A DNA stretch of 64,000 nucleotides from Hydrangea macrophylla (Eukaryota > Streptophyta > Magnoliopsida > Cornales > Hydrangeaceae). The translations under genes were made by a program, and so were the position numbers. Shown piece after piece: positions 23,701 through 34,586 of this stretch. Positions within the stretch are counted from its first letter, which is position 1; every line of letters begins with the position of its first letter. The stretch spans positions 23,280,681-23,344,680 of the forward strand of contig CM066994.1 of the NCBI GenBank assembly GCA_033977485.1, in the 5' to 3' direction. Under the pieces are notes generated by a model. That model did no database searches. It saw nothing but the letters and a program-made list of their open reading frames with translations, and had not been told where the DNA came from.

Positions 23701-24425
23701 TTTACAGCCTGTCCCTGGGGTTGCTGACCCTCCAGCTCTCCCACAGTGGAACTGGAATATTCCCATGGTACACATGGGCCAAGAGACCATGTATCAGCTG
23801 GCCCCTTATACCCAGAATGTTCCATCCATCCCTCTGCAATATGATACAGTCCCCAGAGATTATGCAGAAGAAGGTTTATCATATGCACATACTGTCCAGC
23901 ATTGGGTTCATGGACGTGAATGGAGGGTAAATCTTTTTCTGGAAACATCCTTTTTTATTGCTTTCTTCTCTCTTTTTTTCTTTCTCTTTTTTTTCTTTAT
24001 GATTCCAAATTTTATCCTTATACTGACGACTGTGTCCAAACTCTTTTCAGGCTGATGGAGCAAGGGCCGCTACTGATCTTCAGGCCAGAGCTATGGTATC
24101 ACCATTTTTTTTTATTTTCTTCTTCTTCTTATCTCTTTTCTTCCTCTCCTTTTTCTTTTTTCTTTTTGTTTTCTTTTCTTTTACTCTATTTATTTCACTT
24201 TTTCTTTATTTTGTTTTATCTTTTTAGGAGGCCGAGGTTGCTGCCTTGAGGAGGCAAATTCAAGAATTTCAACTGGGTCAAGGCGGCGGCTATCAAGGAG
24301 GTGCTGGCGGCAGCGGCCAAGGTGGTGACGGAGGTGATGGAGGTGACGGTGGAGATGGCGGGGCTAGGGAAAGTCAGATAGCTTCGCAGGCACCTAAAAG
24401 AAATCCTCGTCGCCGACGAGGATAG
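20767..24425 (+). CDS. Plant-mobile-domain-like protein, six coding exons, apparently intact
   Basis: Model: exons 20767-20892, 22381-23007, 23111-23617, 23708-23926, 24051-24095 and 24228-24425. All junctions are GT-AG and phase 0, giving 573 codons without a stop. A further 5'UTR intron is likely at 20631-20758. Residues 1-42 are basic (PPKKKYK). Residues 43 to about 400 resemble the aminotransferase-like plant mobile domain (GFGLFALL..., ERWWDTTNTFHMPFGEMTMT, LTDIDRISQYNWGGAGLATL, REWYLGERV). The end is a short heptad-like stretch, a Gly/Asp-rich tail and a basic NPRRRRG C-terminus. Family knowledge: such domains occur in host nuclear silencing proteins of the MAIN/MAIL type and in transposons. 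The gene is antisense to the element's gag-pol, between integrase and the 3' LTR. It is open although pol is ruined. The start could differ if the first exon is mispredicted. Confidence 0.72.
20893..22380 (+). other. First coding-region intron of the mobile-domain gene, holding a minisatellite
   Basis: The intron runs from TTG|GTATACTC (20893) to TTTCCTGCAG (22380), and both flanks read in the same phase. At 1488 bp it is far longer than the other introns (90-132 bp), because of the 42-bp array inside it. Confidence 0.65.
21200..22275. repeat. 42-bp minisatellite, about 25 copies
   Basis: The unit is GAGTCGCTTAGACTC followed by (G/A)(G/A)A(A/G)(A/G)ATTTTCTTATTTTCAAACAA(C/T). GAGTC-GCTTA-GACTC is a perfect 5-bp-arm inverted repeat. 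Forty-two is divisible by three, so long frames appear on both strands (such as ENKKILSSLSDSLF), but they are artefacts of the period. A few units have a 4-bp insertion (AAAACAAAC). Confidence 0.95.
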
Positions 24426-24973
24426 CCGATCTCTCTTTCTTTTATATTATGTCCCTGTGAGGACGAGAGCTCCTAACTTTTCTTTCTTTAGCGGATTTAT
24501 TTAGGCGGCTTGATAGTATTCATGCATGGTGGCCTGTGTGCCAATTTTTGAATTCTGTTTATACTCATGCCTGATTACTGTTTTAACTTTAGACTTTATT
24601 CCCCTTTGTTTACTCAAAACCTGAATGACTTTATTTTACTTATTGATGAATGGTTCTTGAATGATGAAATGGTGATACTCTTGTTCAAATTTTTATGCAG
24701 GTTTGGGCTGATTCAAGTTATAACTGACCCATGAACATTTTACCACCTGGTCGGCACTTAGAGAGGCTGACCGACACTCACTGACTGCCGCGCGGCACTC
24801 AGTGACTGTCGGCCGGCACTCAGTGAGTGCCGCCGCTTTTCATCGAGTGCCGGTTTGTGCCTTTTTCTTATAAAAAGTGCCATTTGCTCATTTCAACACC
24901 CATTTGAAAACTCCTAAGACCGTTTTTCCTCTTCCTTATTCATATTCTTCTTCTATTTTCCCTTTCCTTCTTC
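24426..24973 (+). promoter_or_regulatory. Intergenic region and promoter of the second accessory gene
   Basis: The mobile-domain gene's 3' flank begins with GATCTCTCTTTC. At 24747-24855 lies a palindrome cluster (GGCACTCAGTGACTGTCGG, GGCACTCAGTGAGTGCCG, TTTTCATCGAGTGCCGG). It is followed within 15 bp by the TATA box CTTATAAAAAG (24867-24877), then a CT-rich leader to the ATG at 24974. Confidence 0.65.
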
Positions 24974-26056
24974 ATGGCTCCCATAAGTTCTGACATTCTA
25001 TACCCGTGGATGGATTCCCTTTCCGGTATTGACCGACTCAACTTCGAGTGTCACAGATTGACAGACCTCTTCGCATTCCGCCGTATGGCTCTAGATGAGA
25101 GCTTACTCTGAGCTGCTATCACATGTTGGGACCCCTCTTTGCATGTCTTCCGGTTTGGTCATGAGGAGGTTTGCCCGCTCTTCGAGGAATTTAGCGCCAA
25201 TCTCCATACCGACCCTTATGCTGATTTGATCATCCCCCAGATACAGGCAGGGTATATCCAAGATCTAGCGGCTCTTCTTTGTATTTCCCGAGGTGCTGCC
25301 AGCTCTTTTGTTCGTGACTGGCGTATTGACTTTGACCGACTTTCTTCTATTTATGCTCCCGTTGGTGATCCTGATGACGGAGAATATTAGATTATCAGAT
25401 GCAATGCCCTTTCTTTGGCTATGCTCTCCCATTTCCTATTCCAGTCTTCCTCCGACATCCTTATCCCAATTGTTCGTGGTCTTCGAGAGATGCGGAGTGC
25501 TATCATGCTTATTCTCGGAGAAACCTTACTGGGTTTGGATCATGCACAGAGCACCGGATCGATGTTGCTTTTAGGGTCACCTTATGTTTTGCAGATCTGG
25601 CTTCTCGAGCGTTTAGGCCTCTTTGCTCACCCTCCTGCTGGAAGACTGCTTCCCTATGATCGCCTGGATGTTCATTTCCTCTATTGCACGGTTGAGGGCT
25701 GACTTACTTGGCTTCAGAACCTATATTATGGGGACATTTGCTGGGTGTGCCCTCGATGGACTTACTGCTCTGTCACTGTGTGGCTTCCCTGGCGCTCGGG
25801 AGTTTGGTTACCTGGTCTGCATGCCACCACTTTTTACATCCCCGGACGAGTGGTTCGCCAGTTTGGATTGCTTCAGGATGTCCCGGACATTATTACGGTT
25901 GATTTTTCGAGGAGCTGCGCTCTACGCCCTTCTACCATGAGATTATTTGCCGAGGCTTGGCATGACAGAGTGTCGGCTCCTTTCCGGAGGGTCCCTTCTT
26001 CAATTGTCCCCACTACCGAGTACCTTTTTGAGATTCAGACTTTGGTCGGGAAATAG
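24974..26056 (+). pseudogene. Second accessory gene, single exon, three in-frame stops
   Basis: One reading frame runs from ATG 24974 to the TAG at 26054, 360 codons. It is broken only by TGA at 25109, TAG at 25388 and TGA at 25700. It starts MAPISSDILYPWMDSLSGID. Notable segments are TCWDPSLHVFRFGHEEVCPL near residues 50-70 and a Trp/Arg-rich part with HATTFYIPGRVVRQFGLLQD near residue 290. This resembles the Trp-rich plant transposon-associated family labelled DUF7745 in databases, but I cannot confirm that here. A diverged relative lies at 53668-54061 in the neighbouring Tat-type element. Gene order after the mobile-domain gene is the same in both. The first stop could be a single C-to-T change of an Arg codon. 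Confidence 0.6.
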
Positions 26057-26728
26057 CTTCTAGACAAACAAAAAGGGAAAAACAAGATTCTAAAAACATC
26101 TGACAAATCCTGCTTGACTCTTACTGCGCTTTTGTGATGTATTTCAATTTTCATAAAGACTTTTCTTTGTATCAGGAAAATGTTCTAATCATGTCAAATC
26201 ATAGTTTGCACTTCTCCCATCACTTCAGATTATGAAAATTTTCCTTTTAATATCTCTCTTAACTCTTATTACTTTGCTTTGAGTTTTACTTTAGAGTTTT
26301 AATCATTCTATACTATGAATCCTCATTTGCTTTTACACAATACCTATTTTGATAGCCAGTAGATCCAGAAATGGGTTTAGGTATTTTCTGGGTTCTTCGG
26401 TTTAGCAAACGAAGTTTGCCCCTAGTATAGGGGCTTTGATTCTAGTTCCGGGCAGATGCAAGTTTGCCCCTAGTTTGGAATAAGGAAACTCAGGATATTG
26501 AGTTACATCAAGCATTGGGTTTTAGTTGGACCGAGGGCCTTGTGAGCCCGCCTACTTATCCCCGAGCTGGTATCAGGTCCGTAGTAGTTCAGCTAAAGCC
26601 AGAAGAGAAGCGCCTTTTTAGGCAAGTTTACTTATATGATTGAACCGAGCAGGTTGCCTACGTATCCCCTAGCGGGAATCAGGTCAAGCGTAGTTCATCA
26701 ACTCTGGAGGTTTTGAAATGACAAGGTC
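26057..26728. other. Spacer between integrase end and the accessory genes
   Basis: No gene is seen. On the minus strand it holds two polypurine-like words, CTAGGGGCAAACTT (26410-26425 and 26459-26473). It also holds two copies of the TACGTAGGCA-type phrase (reading GCCTACTTATCCCC near 26550 and GCCTACGTATCCCC near 26652). Both motifs otherwise occur next to the real 3' LTR, so this may be an ancestral 3' end. Confidence 0.5.
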
Positions 26729-28117
26729 TTAAGCAAAATATTTCTTAAGGTGATTGAGGTTGATTGGTTGTTTAAACTTAACTCCGTCTAGGTCCATTAG
26801 ATAAGCAGCTCCTCCGGAGAGGAGCGTCTTAATTACATATGGTCCGACTCAGTTGGGTTTGAATTTTCCTCGGGGGTCATAAACGGGCGCTTTAAGATCT
26901 TTGAGGACCAGGTCACCCTCAGCAAGCTTCCTTGGGCGAACCTTTTTGTTGAAAGCACGAGCTATCCTTTTCTGATATCCCCGAGTGTGATTTATAGCAG
27001 CCAATCTCTTCTCATCTAATAGCATCAATTCCTCATATCTCCCCCGCAGCCACTCAAGTTTGGTTACCTCGCACTCTGCCAAAACTCTTAAAGATGGTAT
27101 TTCGATCTCAACTGGTAGAACAGCTTCCATCCCATAGACTAATGAATACAGCGTAGCCCCTGTTGAAGTTCTTACAGAAGTTCGGTATCCCCATAAAGCA
27201 AATGGTAACTTCTTATGCCAATCCCTGCATGTATCTGTCATCTTCCCCAGGATTGCCTTTACATTCTTGTTTGCGGCTTCTACTGCTCCATTCGTCTGGG
27301 GTCTATATGGTAAGGATTGGTGGTGATTAATCCTATACTTCTCTAAGAGTGGGATAACTTCTCCCTGAAAGTGGATCCCATGGTCAGAAATAAGCTCATT
27401 TGGCACCCCGTATCTGCAGACTATGTTCTTCTCGATAAAATTTGCCACATTCTTGGCCTTCAGAGTTGCATATGATGCCGCTTCCACCCATTTGGTGAAA
27501 GAATCTATTGCCACGATTATGTACCGGTGTCCATTCGAAGCTTTCGGGACTACTTCCCCGATGATGTCAATACCCCACACAGAGAATGGCCAGGGGGTGG
27601 TCATGTTGTAAAGTTGGGAAGGTGGGGTATGCATAAGATTTGTATGGATCTGACATTTATGGCATTTCCTTACATACTCACAACAATCCTTATCCAGAGT
27701 TGTCCAATAGTATCCTTGTCGAATTATCTTTTTGGCCAACATGTGTCCATTCATGCGGGGCCTGCAAACTCCTTTATGTATTTCTTCCATCATTTCTCTT
27801 GCTTCCCTTCTATATAGACATTCCAAGTTATAACCGGTATAGGACTTTTTCCACAATTTTCCTGCATAAATCACAAACTGAGCTGAAAACCTCCAAATCG
27901 CCTTCTTATCCTTTTCTGACGCTCCCTTAGGGTACTTTTCTTTCTCAATGAAACTCCAAACATCTGTGTACCACGGTACTTCTGCCTCTTCTCCTCCTTC
28001 AATGGTTGCGACTGTCTCGAATGAGGGTTGGGTTGTCTCTTTTATGGACAGGGGAATCATGGAAACTCCTATAGGGATTTGGATCATCGAGGCCAAGGTT
28101 GCTAAAGAATCAGCTAG
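26729..28117 (-). pseudogene. Integrase of the 24-kb element, nearly intact
   Basis: In the open part (28096-26849) the zinc-binding residues are H107, H118, C145 and C148 (CHKC). The catalytic triad is D177 (VWGIDIIG), D238 (LISDHG) and E273 (NGAVEAANK). These are the expected HHCC and D,D-35-E residues of a retroviral-type integrase that joins element DNA to the genome. The original frame continues past a stop at 26849 for about 38 more codons to TAA at 26729. A stop at 28118-28120 separates it from the RNase H. The core is uninterrupted, but the precursor could not be translated through the stops. No chromodomain is seen, as expected for Tat/Ogre. Confidence 0.88.
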
Positions 28118-28768
28118 CTAATTTTCCTCACGAGGAAGGTAATAGAATGAGATTTTTCTAAATTGCACTTTGAGGCTCTCTAGATATTCATGGTAAGGTC
28201 TCAATTTCTCATGCTTTATTCTCCAATCACCCCTCACTTGTGATATTATCAGGTTCGAGTCCCCAAAAACATTAATCTTCTCAATTTTCAAGGCCAAGGC
28301 TGCTTCCATCCCAATTATGCATGCTTCGTATTCTGCCGTGTTGTTGGTTGAATTATACTTAAGTTTAACGGCCAACGGGGTGGGGGCCCTATTAGATGAT
28401 ATGAGGATGATTTCAACCCCATATCCTACCTGATTGGCTGCTCCATTAAAATACATTCTCCACTGGTTTTCCTCTACTTTCATCACCCCTTCATCAGGAA
28501 ACTTAAATTCTCCTCTTTCTTCGGATTTTATGGCAAGGTCAGCTAAGTATTCGGCGACGGCTCTCCCTTTGACAGATTTGGAAGTGACATATCTAATATC
28601 AAATTCAGCCAGCATCATGGTCCAGCGTGAGATCCTACTGGTTAAGGTAGGTTTTTCAAAGAGGTATTTGAGTGGGTCCATTTGGGATATTAGGGTAACA
28701 GGGAAGGCTAACATGTAATGCCTAAGGCGACGTGTACACCATACCAAAGCCCAACATGCTTTCTCCAA
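28118..28768 (-). pseudogene. RNase H end and second, archaeal-type RNase H
   Basis: Residues 1 to about 85 continue the classical RT-linked RNase H and its connection. From about residue 103 a second RNase H follows. It has RMYFNGAANQ where the first catalytic Asp is expected (here Asn108), then TAEYEACIIG and FGDSNLIISQ. A second archaeal-type RNase H is the accepted marker of the Tat/Ogre lineage. The D-to-N change should abolish activity. The frame ends at a TAG (28118) that may be a single C-to-T change of a Gln codon. Confidence 0.82.
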
Positions 28769-29723
28769 CAGCGATTAGTTCAACTCATACCCGGTCATTC
28801 TCTTACTTAGGTAATATATGGCTTTCTCTACACGCCCCTCTTCCTCTTCTTGGGCCAGCATACACCCCATAGAATTCTCGGTAACAGATAAATATAGCAA
28901 TAAAGGCTTCCCAGGTTTGGGAGGTGATAGGACAGGTGGGTTTTGAAGGTAGGTTTTTATCTTCTCGAAGGCTTTCTAGCATTGGTCATCCCATTCAAAT
29001 TTTTCCCCTTTTCTCAACAACTTGAATAGCGGGTCACAGGTCATAGTGAGTTTGGATATGAAACGGCTGATGAACTGTATTCTCCCTAAAAATCCCCTCA
29101 ACTCCTTCTCATTTTGGGGTGACGGCATTTCGGTAATGGCTTGAATTTTGGTCGGATCTACCTCAATCCCCTTATGCGTAATAAAAAATCCCAACAATTT
29201 CCCTGTGGTAACCCCAAAAGTACATTTCTGCGGGTTTAATCTCATTCTGAATTTTTTTTAACCTCTCAAAGAATTTCCTTAAAGCCTTTAAGTGCCCTTC
29301 TCTCTCTTTGGACTTCACTATCATGTCATCCACGTATACCTCTACTTCTTTGTGGATCATGTCATGTAGTAAAGTGGTGGCGGCTCTTTGATAAGTTGCT
29401 CCCGCGTTCTTAAGCCCAAATGGCATAACTCTATAACAATAAGTCCCCCAGGGTGTGATAAAGGTAGACTTTTCCCTATCCTTAGGTGCCATTAATATCT
29501 GGTTGTACCCTGAGAACCCATCCATGAATGATAAGAGTTCATGTCCTGCCGTATTGTCTACTAACACATCAATGTGGGGTAAAGGGAAATCGTCCTTAGG
29601 GCTGGCTCTATTCAAATCTCAAAAATCCACACAAACCCTAGCGCGCCCATCTTTTTTTGGGACGGGTACAATATTGGCGACCCATTCTGGGTACTCAGTG
29701 ACAATCAAGAATCCAGCTCCTAA
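28769..29723 (-). pseudogene. Reverse transcriptase and first RNase H, broken by stops and one frameshift
   Basis: In 29615-29172, FMDGFSGYNQI carries the first catalytic Asp (residue 32) and VYVDDMIVKS the YVDD pair (residues 94-97). The reading then shifts near 29240-29256, at a run of A on the minus strand, into the frame 29245-28976 (PQKCTFGVTTGKLLGF, LRGFLGRIQFIS). Stops are TGA at 29619 (VDF-stop-DLNRA), TAG at 28976 and one near 28769. The RNase H start (LLYLSVTENSMGCMLAQ) lies at about 28910-28860. The catalytic residues of the RT are present, but the product is not translatable. Confidence 0.85.
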
Positions 29724-31328
29724 CTACTTTTCAACTTCCTCTTTCACTTTTAGCAACCATTCAGGCCTCATTTGCCTCAATTTTTGTTTTACGGGTTTTG
29801 AGTTTGGAAAAAGGGGAATATGATGTTGGACTATTTCTAGATCAATCCTTGGCATATCATCATAGGACCATGCAAAGACATCTTTGAATTCATTTAATAA
29901 ATTGATTAACTCTTTGCTTTCCTCATTACTAAGTGTGGAGCCATTAGAAATATTTTGTGGATTATCTTCATTTCCCAAATTAATCGTTAAAGTGCCTTCA
30001 ATGATTTTACATGCAAATTCATTTTCCTTTTCAATTAATTTTTGCAATTCATCTGGTATTTCACTACATTCATCACATACATCACAATTATTATGCGCAG
30101 TCGAGTAAGCAAAATTAGTTATATTCTCATTAACTTTCTTGGGAGCAATTACAACAGACAGAGAAATTAAAAGACGCCTCATTTGGGCCAATACAGACTC
30201 TGGGTGAGGGTGATACCTATCACTAGACTCAAAAACCCATTCTTTCTTCTTTTCTCCTCCAAGATCAGTGATGAAGCATTCTTCCAGGTCCCCTGGCTGA
30301 GTAATTTCCCCCATTTCTTCTTCCTCTGGCTCTTTTCTAAATTCTGATTTCTCCCTTCCTACCTTTTCCTTGGTTGCTTCTTTACCTCTGCTTTGCCCAT
30401 CTTTATTCACACTCTCCCTGGTACTACCTTTTTCGATCCCTCTGTGCTCCTCTTCCAGCAGGTCCTTCAAACAAAAATCAAATGGAAAATCCTCTCCTTC
30501 TTTGACAAAGTACCCATTAAGAGTCTTCGAGTATGGTTCCATCGGTGCATCGGTCGATTTCTTCTTTCTCTTTATTTCCTCCCTTGTCGGCTGATATCCC
30601 AACCCACGGGTATGCGTTTGCGTAATAATATTTGGAAACTCAAACAATCCTTGATGCTTCTTACCTGGACCCATCCCTGGGAAGAATCCCATCTTTCTCA
30701 TAATTTCGGCCACCAACGGACTTGCATACTGATCAAAGTAAAGTGGTAAAAACTCTTTTGGCTTGCTGTCTTCTATCACATTAATGAACTCGAACCCGCC
30801 CAAGCCTGTCTCTTCCTCTTGCATTTGTACTTCCAAAACTGGGGCACTAGATGGGGCTCCAAACGCATTCATCCAACTATCCCCTAGAACATCACAAACT
30901 TTACCCTTCCAGATGTACTTGACTTTCTGATGGATGGTTGACGGGATGACATGCAAATTGTCCAGCCATGGCCTTCCCAGAAGTAGATTGAAAGATGCAG
31001 GAATATCGATAATCTGGAACTCTGCCTCCTTTTCCCCGGTCCCAATAGAGAGATTCAGAAAAACGATCCCCATAACCGCTCGCTGAGTATTGTCGTAGGC
31101 CCTTACCTTTTGCTCCGATGGTATAAACGTAGATTCATCAAGCCCCTTCCTTTTAGCTGTTCGGAACGGGCATACATTAAATGTGGACCCGTTGTCAACG
31201 AGACAAGCGGGCAAAGAATTTCCTAGACACTTGACGGTAATGTGCAACGGCTTGTTGTGAGTGGGTCCCACAGGGGGTAAGTCAGCTTCAGTAAAGGAGA
31301 TAGCGAGAGTCGAGCTCTTGTTAATCAT
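29724..31328 (-). pseudogene. Protease, G-patch-like segment and N-terminal RT of the 24-kb element (534-codon open frame)
   Basis: This is the longest open frame in the element. Residues 30-130 are an aspartic protease with DNGS at 45-48, the variant usual in Tat/Ogre, and NLLLGRPWL at 114-122. Residues about 208-247 resemble a G-patch: MGFFPGMGPGKKHQGLFEFP and GLGYQ. A long charged linker (250-460) follows. From about residue 466 the RT fingers begin (DVFAWSYDDMPRID, KQKLRQMRPEWLLKVKEE). It stops at TAG 29724, in what was once a continuous RT. G-patches usually bind nucleic acid; its role here is unknown. Confidence 0.82.
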
Positions 31329-32228
31329 GCCGACGAGATCTTCTGGGGTAATGTTGATGGAGACATCAGATTGATTAAGAGCATCGAGGACCGCTTGTCT
31401 ATGATGCTTGGTAGCAATTAATAATCCCTAAATAGTGATATTTGCTTGTGTCTTCTTCATTTGTCTCAAGACCCTATCTTCCTCTTCTTCCTCATTCAGT
31501 TTCCCCTTTCCCTTATCCAATTCCTAGCCTGAGTGATCTTCTTCAAGTTCTTGTGGTTTAAAGTGTCTCCCTGATCGTGTTAAATGACTGACCTCTTCTT
31601 TAAACCAAAGATCATCCCGTGCTTTAGTGATTTTTGGATTTTCTTCTTCTTTCTCACTTTCATACCAAAGATCCTCCTTAACTTTATTGATGCCCTGACT
31701 GCCATCCCCTTTGTACCAAATAGAGCTGTCATCTTGAGGTGCCCACCAATCCACAGTGGGAGCCTTTTCTATCACCTTTCACTTGTTTCCATCTGTTAGT
31801 TCGCCCAAAGTGGAGATGTTTGAATCCCCCAGTATCTGATAAAACTTCCTCGGGCACCCCAACTTAGTGATCAAAGTTGATGGATCAAAAGAGCTTCCTT
31901 CACTTTCTAATTAATAAACTCTGGGTGGCGGTACCACATGGTGATTTGGTAGTGAATTCTTGGTGATGTTCAACGGGTTGGTGGGTGGTTCACATATTAC
32001 CTTCTTATCTATCAGATCCTGAATTTTATCTCTCAACCTCAAGCATTGATCGGTTGAGTGTCCCTGCTCTTGATAGAATTTACAGTATAGATCAGCTTTG
32101 AAATTTGGGGGTGGTGGATTTGGTCTTGGTCATGGCTCCAATAGGTGGAGGTGCCCCTTTGCTAGTAGCCTATCCAGAGCGGTGGACAATGACATTCCCA
32201 AGTCTGAAAACCTCCTCAAAGGCTTATC
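31329..32228 (-). pseudogene. Gag C-terminal and linker region with a zinc-binding-like motif
   Basis: Minus-strand fragments include YCKFYQEQGHSTDQC (about 32090-32043), a Cys/His motif typical of the Gag C-terminus in this lineage. The frame at 31775-31524 follows, repeating DLWYE/DLWFKEE and ending near SGRHFKPQELEED. Several stops separate these pieces from the gag and protease frames. Confidence 0.6.
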
Positions 32229-33227
32229 TCATCCTCTCTTCGAGTAACTCCTGACTGTATCAAACTTCTTCTCTGGTTCGCTTAGTGCATTCACATCTGT
32301 AGGACTTGAATGACTCCCTGAATGCTCTCCTCCTATCCCATAATTCGGACGCCTATACCTGTTCACCGGCTCTTCTCTCTTAATCAATCCTTCTTGTATC
32401 GCATCTTCGATCCTTGTTCCCACATGGAATACTTCAGCAAAGGTGTTGATGGATTGAAACCTCATCTTTTCTTGATAGACGGGCTGGAGGTTTTTCATTA
32501 GCATCCAGATTTGTTCCTTCTCGGTTGGCCTTTGTTCCATCTTGGCCGCTTTTCCCCTCTAATGACTCAGATATTCAGCAAAAGATTCCTTATTTCCCTG
32601 TCGGGTTATCTCTAAATCTCGGACGGTAACATCCAAATCCTGATTGTACTCGTACTGGGCTACGAATAACTTGACAACCTCCTCCCAAATTTTGGTCTTG
32701 CCTGGCTACAATGTAAGATACCAAGATAAGGCAGCCCCGGTTAATGTCTGTTGAAACAGAATAGCCATCATAGTCGTACTCAAGTCGCTTGGCTGAAAAA
32801 CCCCTATACACATCCTAACATGGCTACGGGGGTTTCCTGTCCCATCAAATTTATCAAATATAGGCATTTTGAATCCTGCAGGTAGTACCTCACAAACCCC
32901 TTCATATAATCCATCTAATTCCAGCAAGTAGGTGTCTACTCCTTGGGCCTTTTGGACTACCCTCTCCTGTTTCTCTACTTTCTCGGTCATCAGCTTCTCT
33001 CTCTCAGCCTTTTCTTTCTCCATCTTTTCCTTTTCTGGCCTCGGCGCTTTAGCCCTTTCTTGATCATCGAACCAATCATCCTCCCTACCAGGTGGAGGAG
33101 GATCAACAACTGGTGGTTGTCGGGCTAGTGTTTCCACCATGGTCATCATTCTAGCCATTTGACCTACCTGCTGTTCCACTATGGCCCTCAATTCTGCTAT
33201 CTCTCTTGCATTTACTTCTTGTGCCAT
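32229..33227 (-). pseudogene. Gag of the 24-kb element, interrupted by two stops
   Basis: The probable start is the Met at 33227 (MAQEVNAREIAELRAIVEQQ). A heptad-like N-terminus is followed by a highly charged segment (KEKMEKEKAEREK) and then the conserved Gag core: PIFDKFDGTGNPRSHV, FQQTLTGAALSWYLTL. The core continues after TAG (32706) with a W-E-E-V-V-K-L-F-V-A-Q-Y segment and, past a second stop near 32562, with QIWMLMKNLQPVYQEKMRFQ. The protein would form the virus-like particle. An upstream open extension to 33407 exists but looks like leader. Confidence 0.82.
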
Positions 33228-34586
33228 CTCTCTTCTTACTAACCTTGCAGTAGAATCTCTGTACCAGACTGTGCCCGTAGATGATTCTATCTTTTGCCTA
33301 CAACCACATTTTATTCTTTTATTTAAGAAATCAAAGAAAATTTTCTTTTTGTCATTTTGTTTGCAAAAGAAATTTTCATAAATGACCCATATGTCATGCG
33401 GATGCAATGCATGTGTGCGTGTGTGCCTATTCTATATGTCAAAGAAAGAAAATTCTAATCCTAACATATAAACACATAAGCACGTAAAATCCTCACCCAT
33501 GTCGAGTGCGCTAATTTCTCCTTTCATTGTGATCCTCTTCTCTCCTTCAAAGTTTGAAAATTTTAGAACTTGTGAAATTCATTTGACAAGCATTTCCTCA
33601 GATGATGGGATCTTTCAAATTCTTAGGAAGCTTTCTTTTGAAGGCAACAACATTTCTCAACAAAAGATGATTTGGGTTTGAAACTTTGCTTTGAAATTCA
33701 TTTGAAAAGGATTTCTTTAATTACGGGGATTTCTCAAATACAATTTTCAACATTTTGGATTATATTCCTTAACCTAAAGGTGATTGGGTCAAAATTTTGC
33801 TTTGAAAAGTGTTTCTTTAGTTGATAAAACTTTTTAAAATCTTTCAAGAATTTGGAGTTCCAAGAATTTTGGGTTCTTTCTTCAAAGATGGTTGACTTGA
33901 AATTTTAATCAAAAAGTGAACTCCAAAGATTTTTGAAAGAGCGATTGATTACCTTGGAATAAAGATAGCAAAAATCTATTTGCTTCTAAAGACGTATTTA
34001 AAATTCTTTGGGTAGGAGGATCACGTGATCGGATTGTTGTCGTACTCTTCATGAATTCAGATGCATACAAGGTTAATGATGCTTGGCTAACAAGATATAA
34101 GAGATGTAATCTTGTAATCAAGATTCAACATGTTCCCAAATGTCGTGGGACATGAGAAGGAATTGCTAAAAGGTGATTAAAGGGTTACACATTTTTCATC
34201 AAGCAAGCATTGTCATCATCTCAAATAATCCATTTCGGGCATACAAATCTCCCTAGCACATAATCTTAATCAAGAATTTGATTTCCTAGATTGAAAGGTT
34301 CTATAGAAGCTATCATGCAAAGGTCGGGTTTTGGTCAAATAAGGAACCCTTGACACACACCCGATAGGATGCTTCATATACAAACACATGGTACGAGATC
34401 AAGGGTGATCATACAGCCCCATGATGGCTTGACCGACCGGGTTGCCCCGAGCCTCCAAGGTCATAGTTCCGTGCAATCGACTGGCGAGATATGTAAGTGC
34501 AATGCAATGGGCACACAAAAATTAATTAATTCGATTAAAAGGATGCTTTCAAGTCTATTCCTCGAGTGAACCCAAAATCAAAAATT
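33228..34586 (-). other. Leader between primer site and gag of the 24-kb element
   Basis: AT-rich, with no convincing gene on either strand. Some Ogre elements carry an extra reading frame here; none is seen in this copy. Confidence 0.55.

Noticed and set aside
24974..26056. Multi-exon intact gene avoiding the three stops by splicing
   Set aside because: The stops lie inside similarity that continues in the same frame on both sides, with no good GT-AG pairs around them. A stop-containing pseudogene is simpler.
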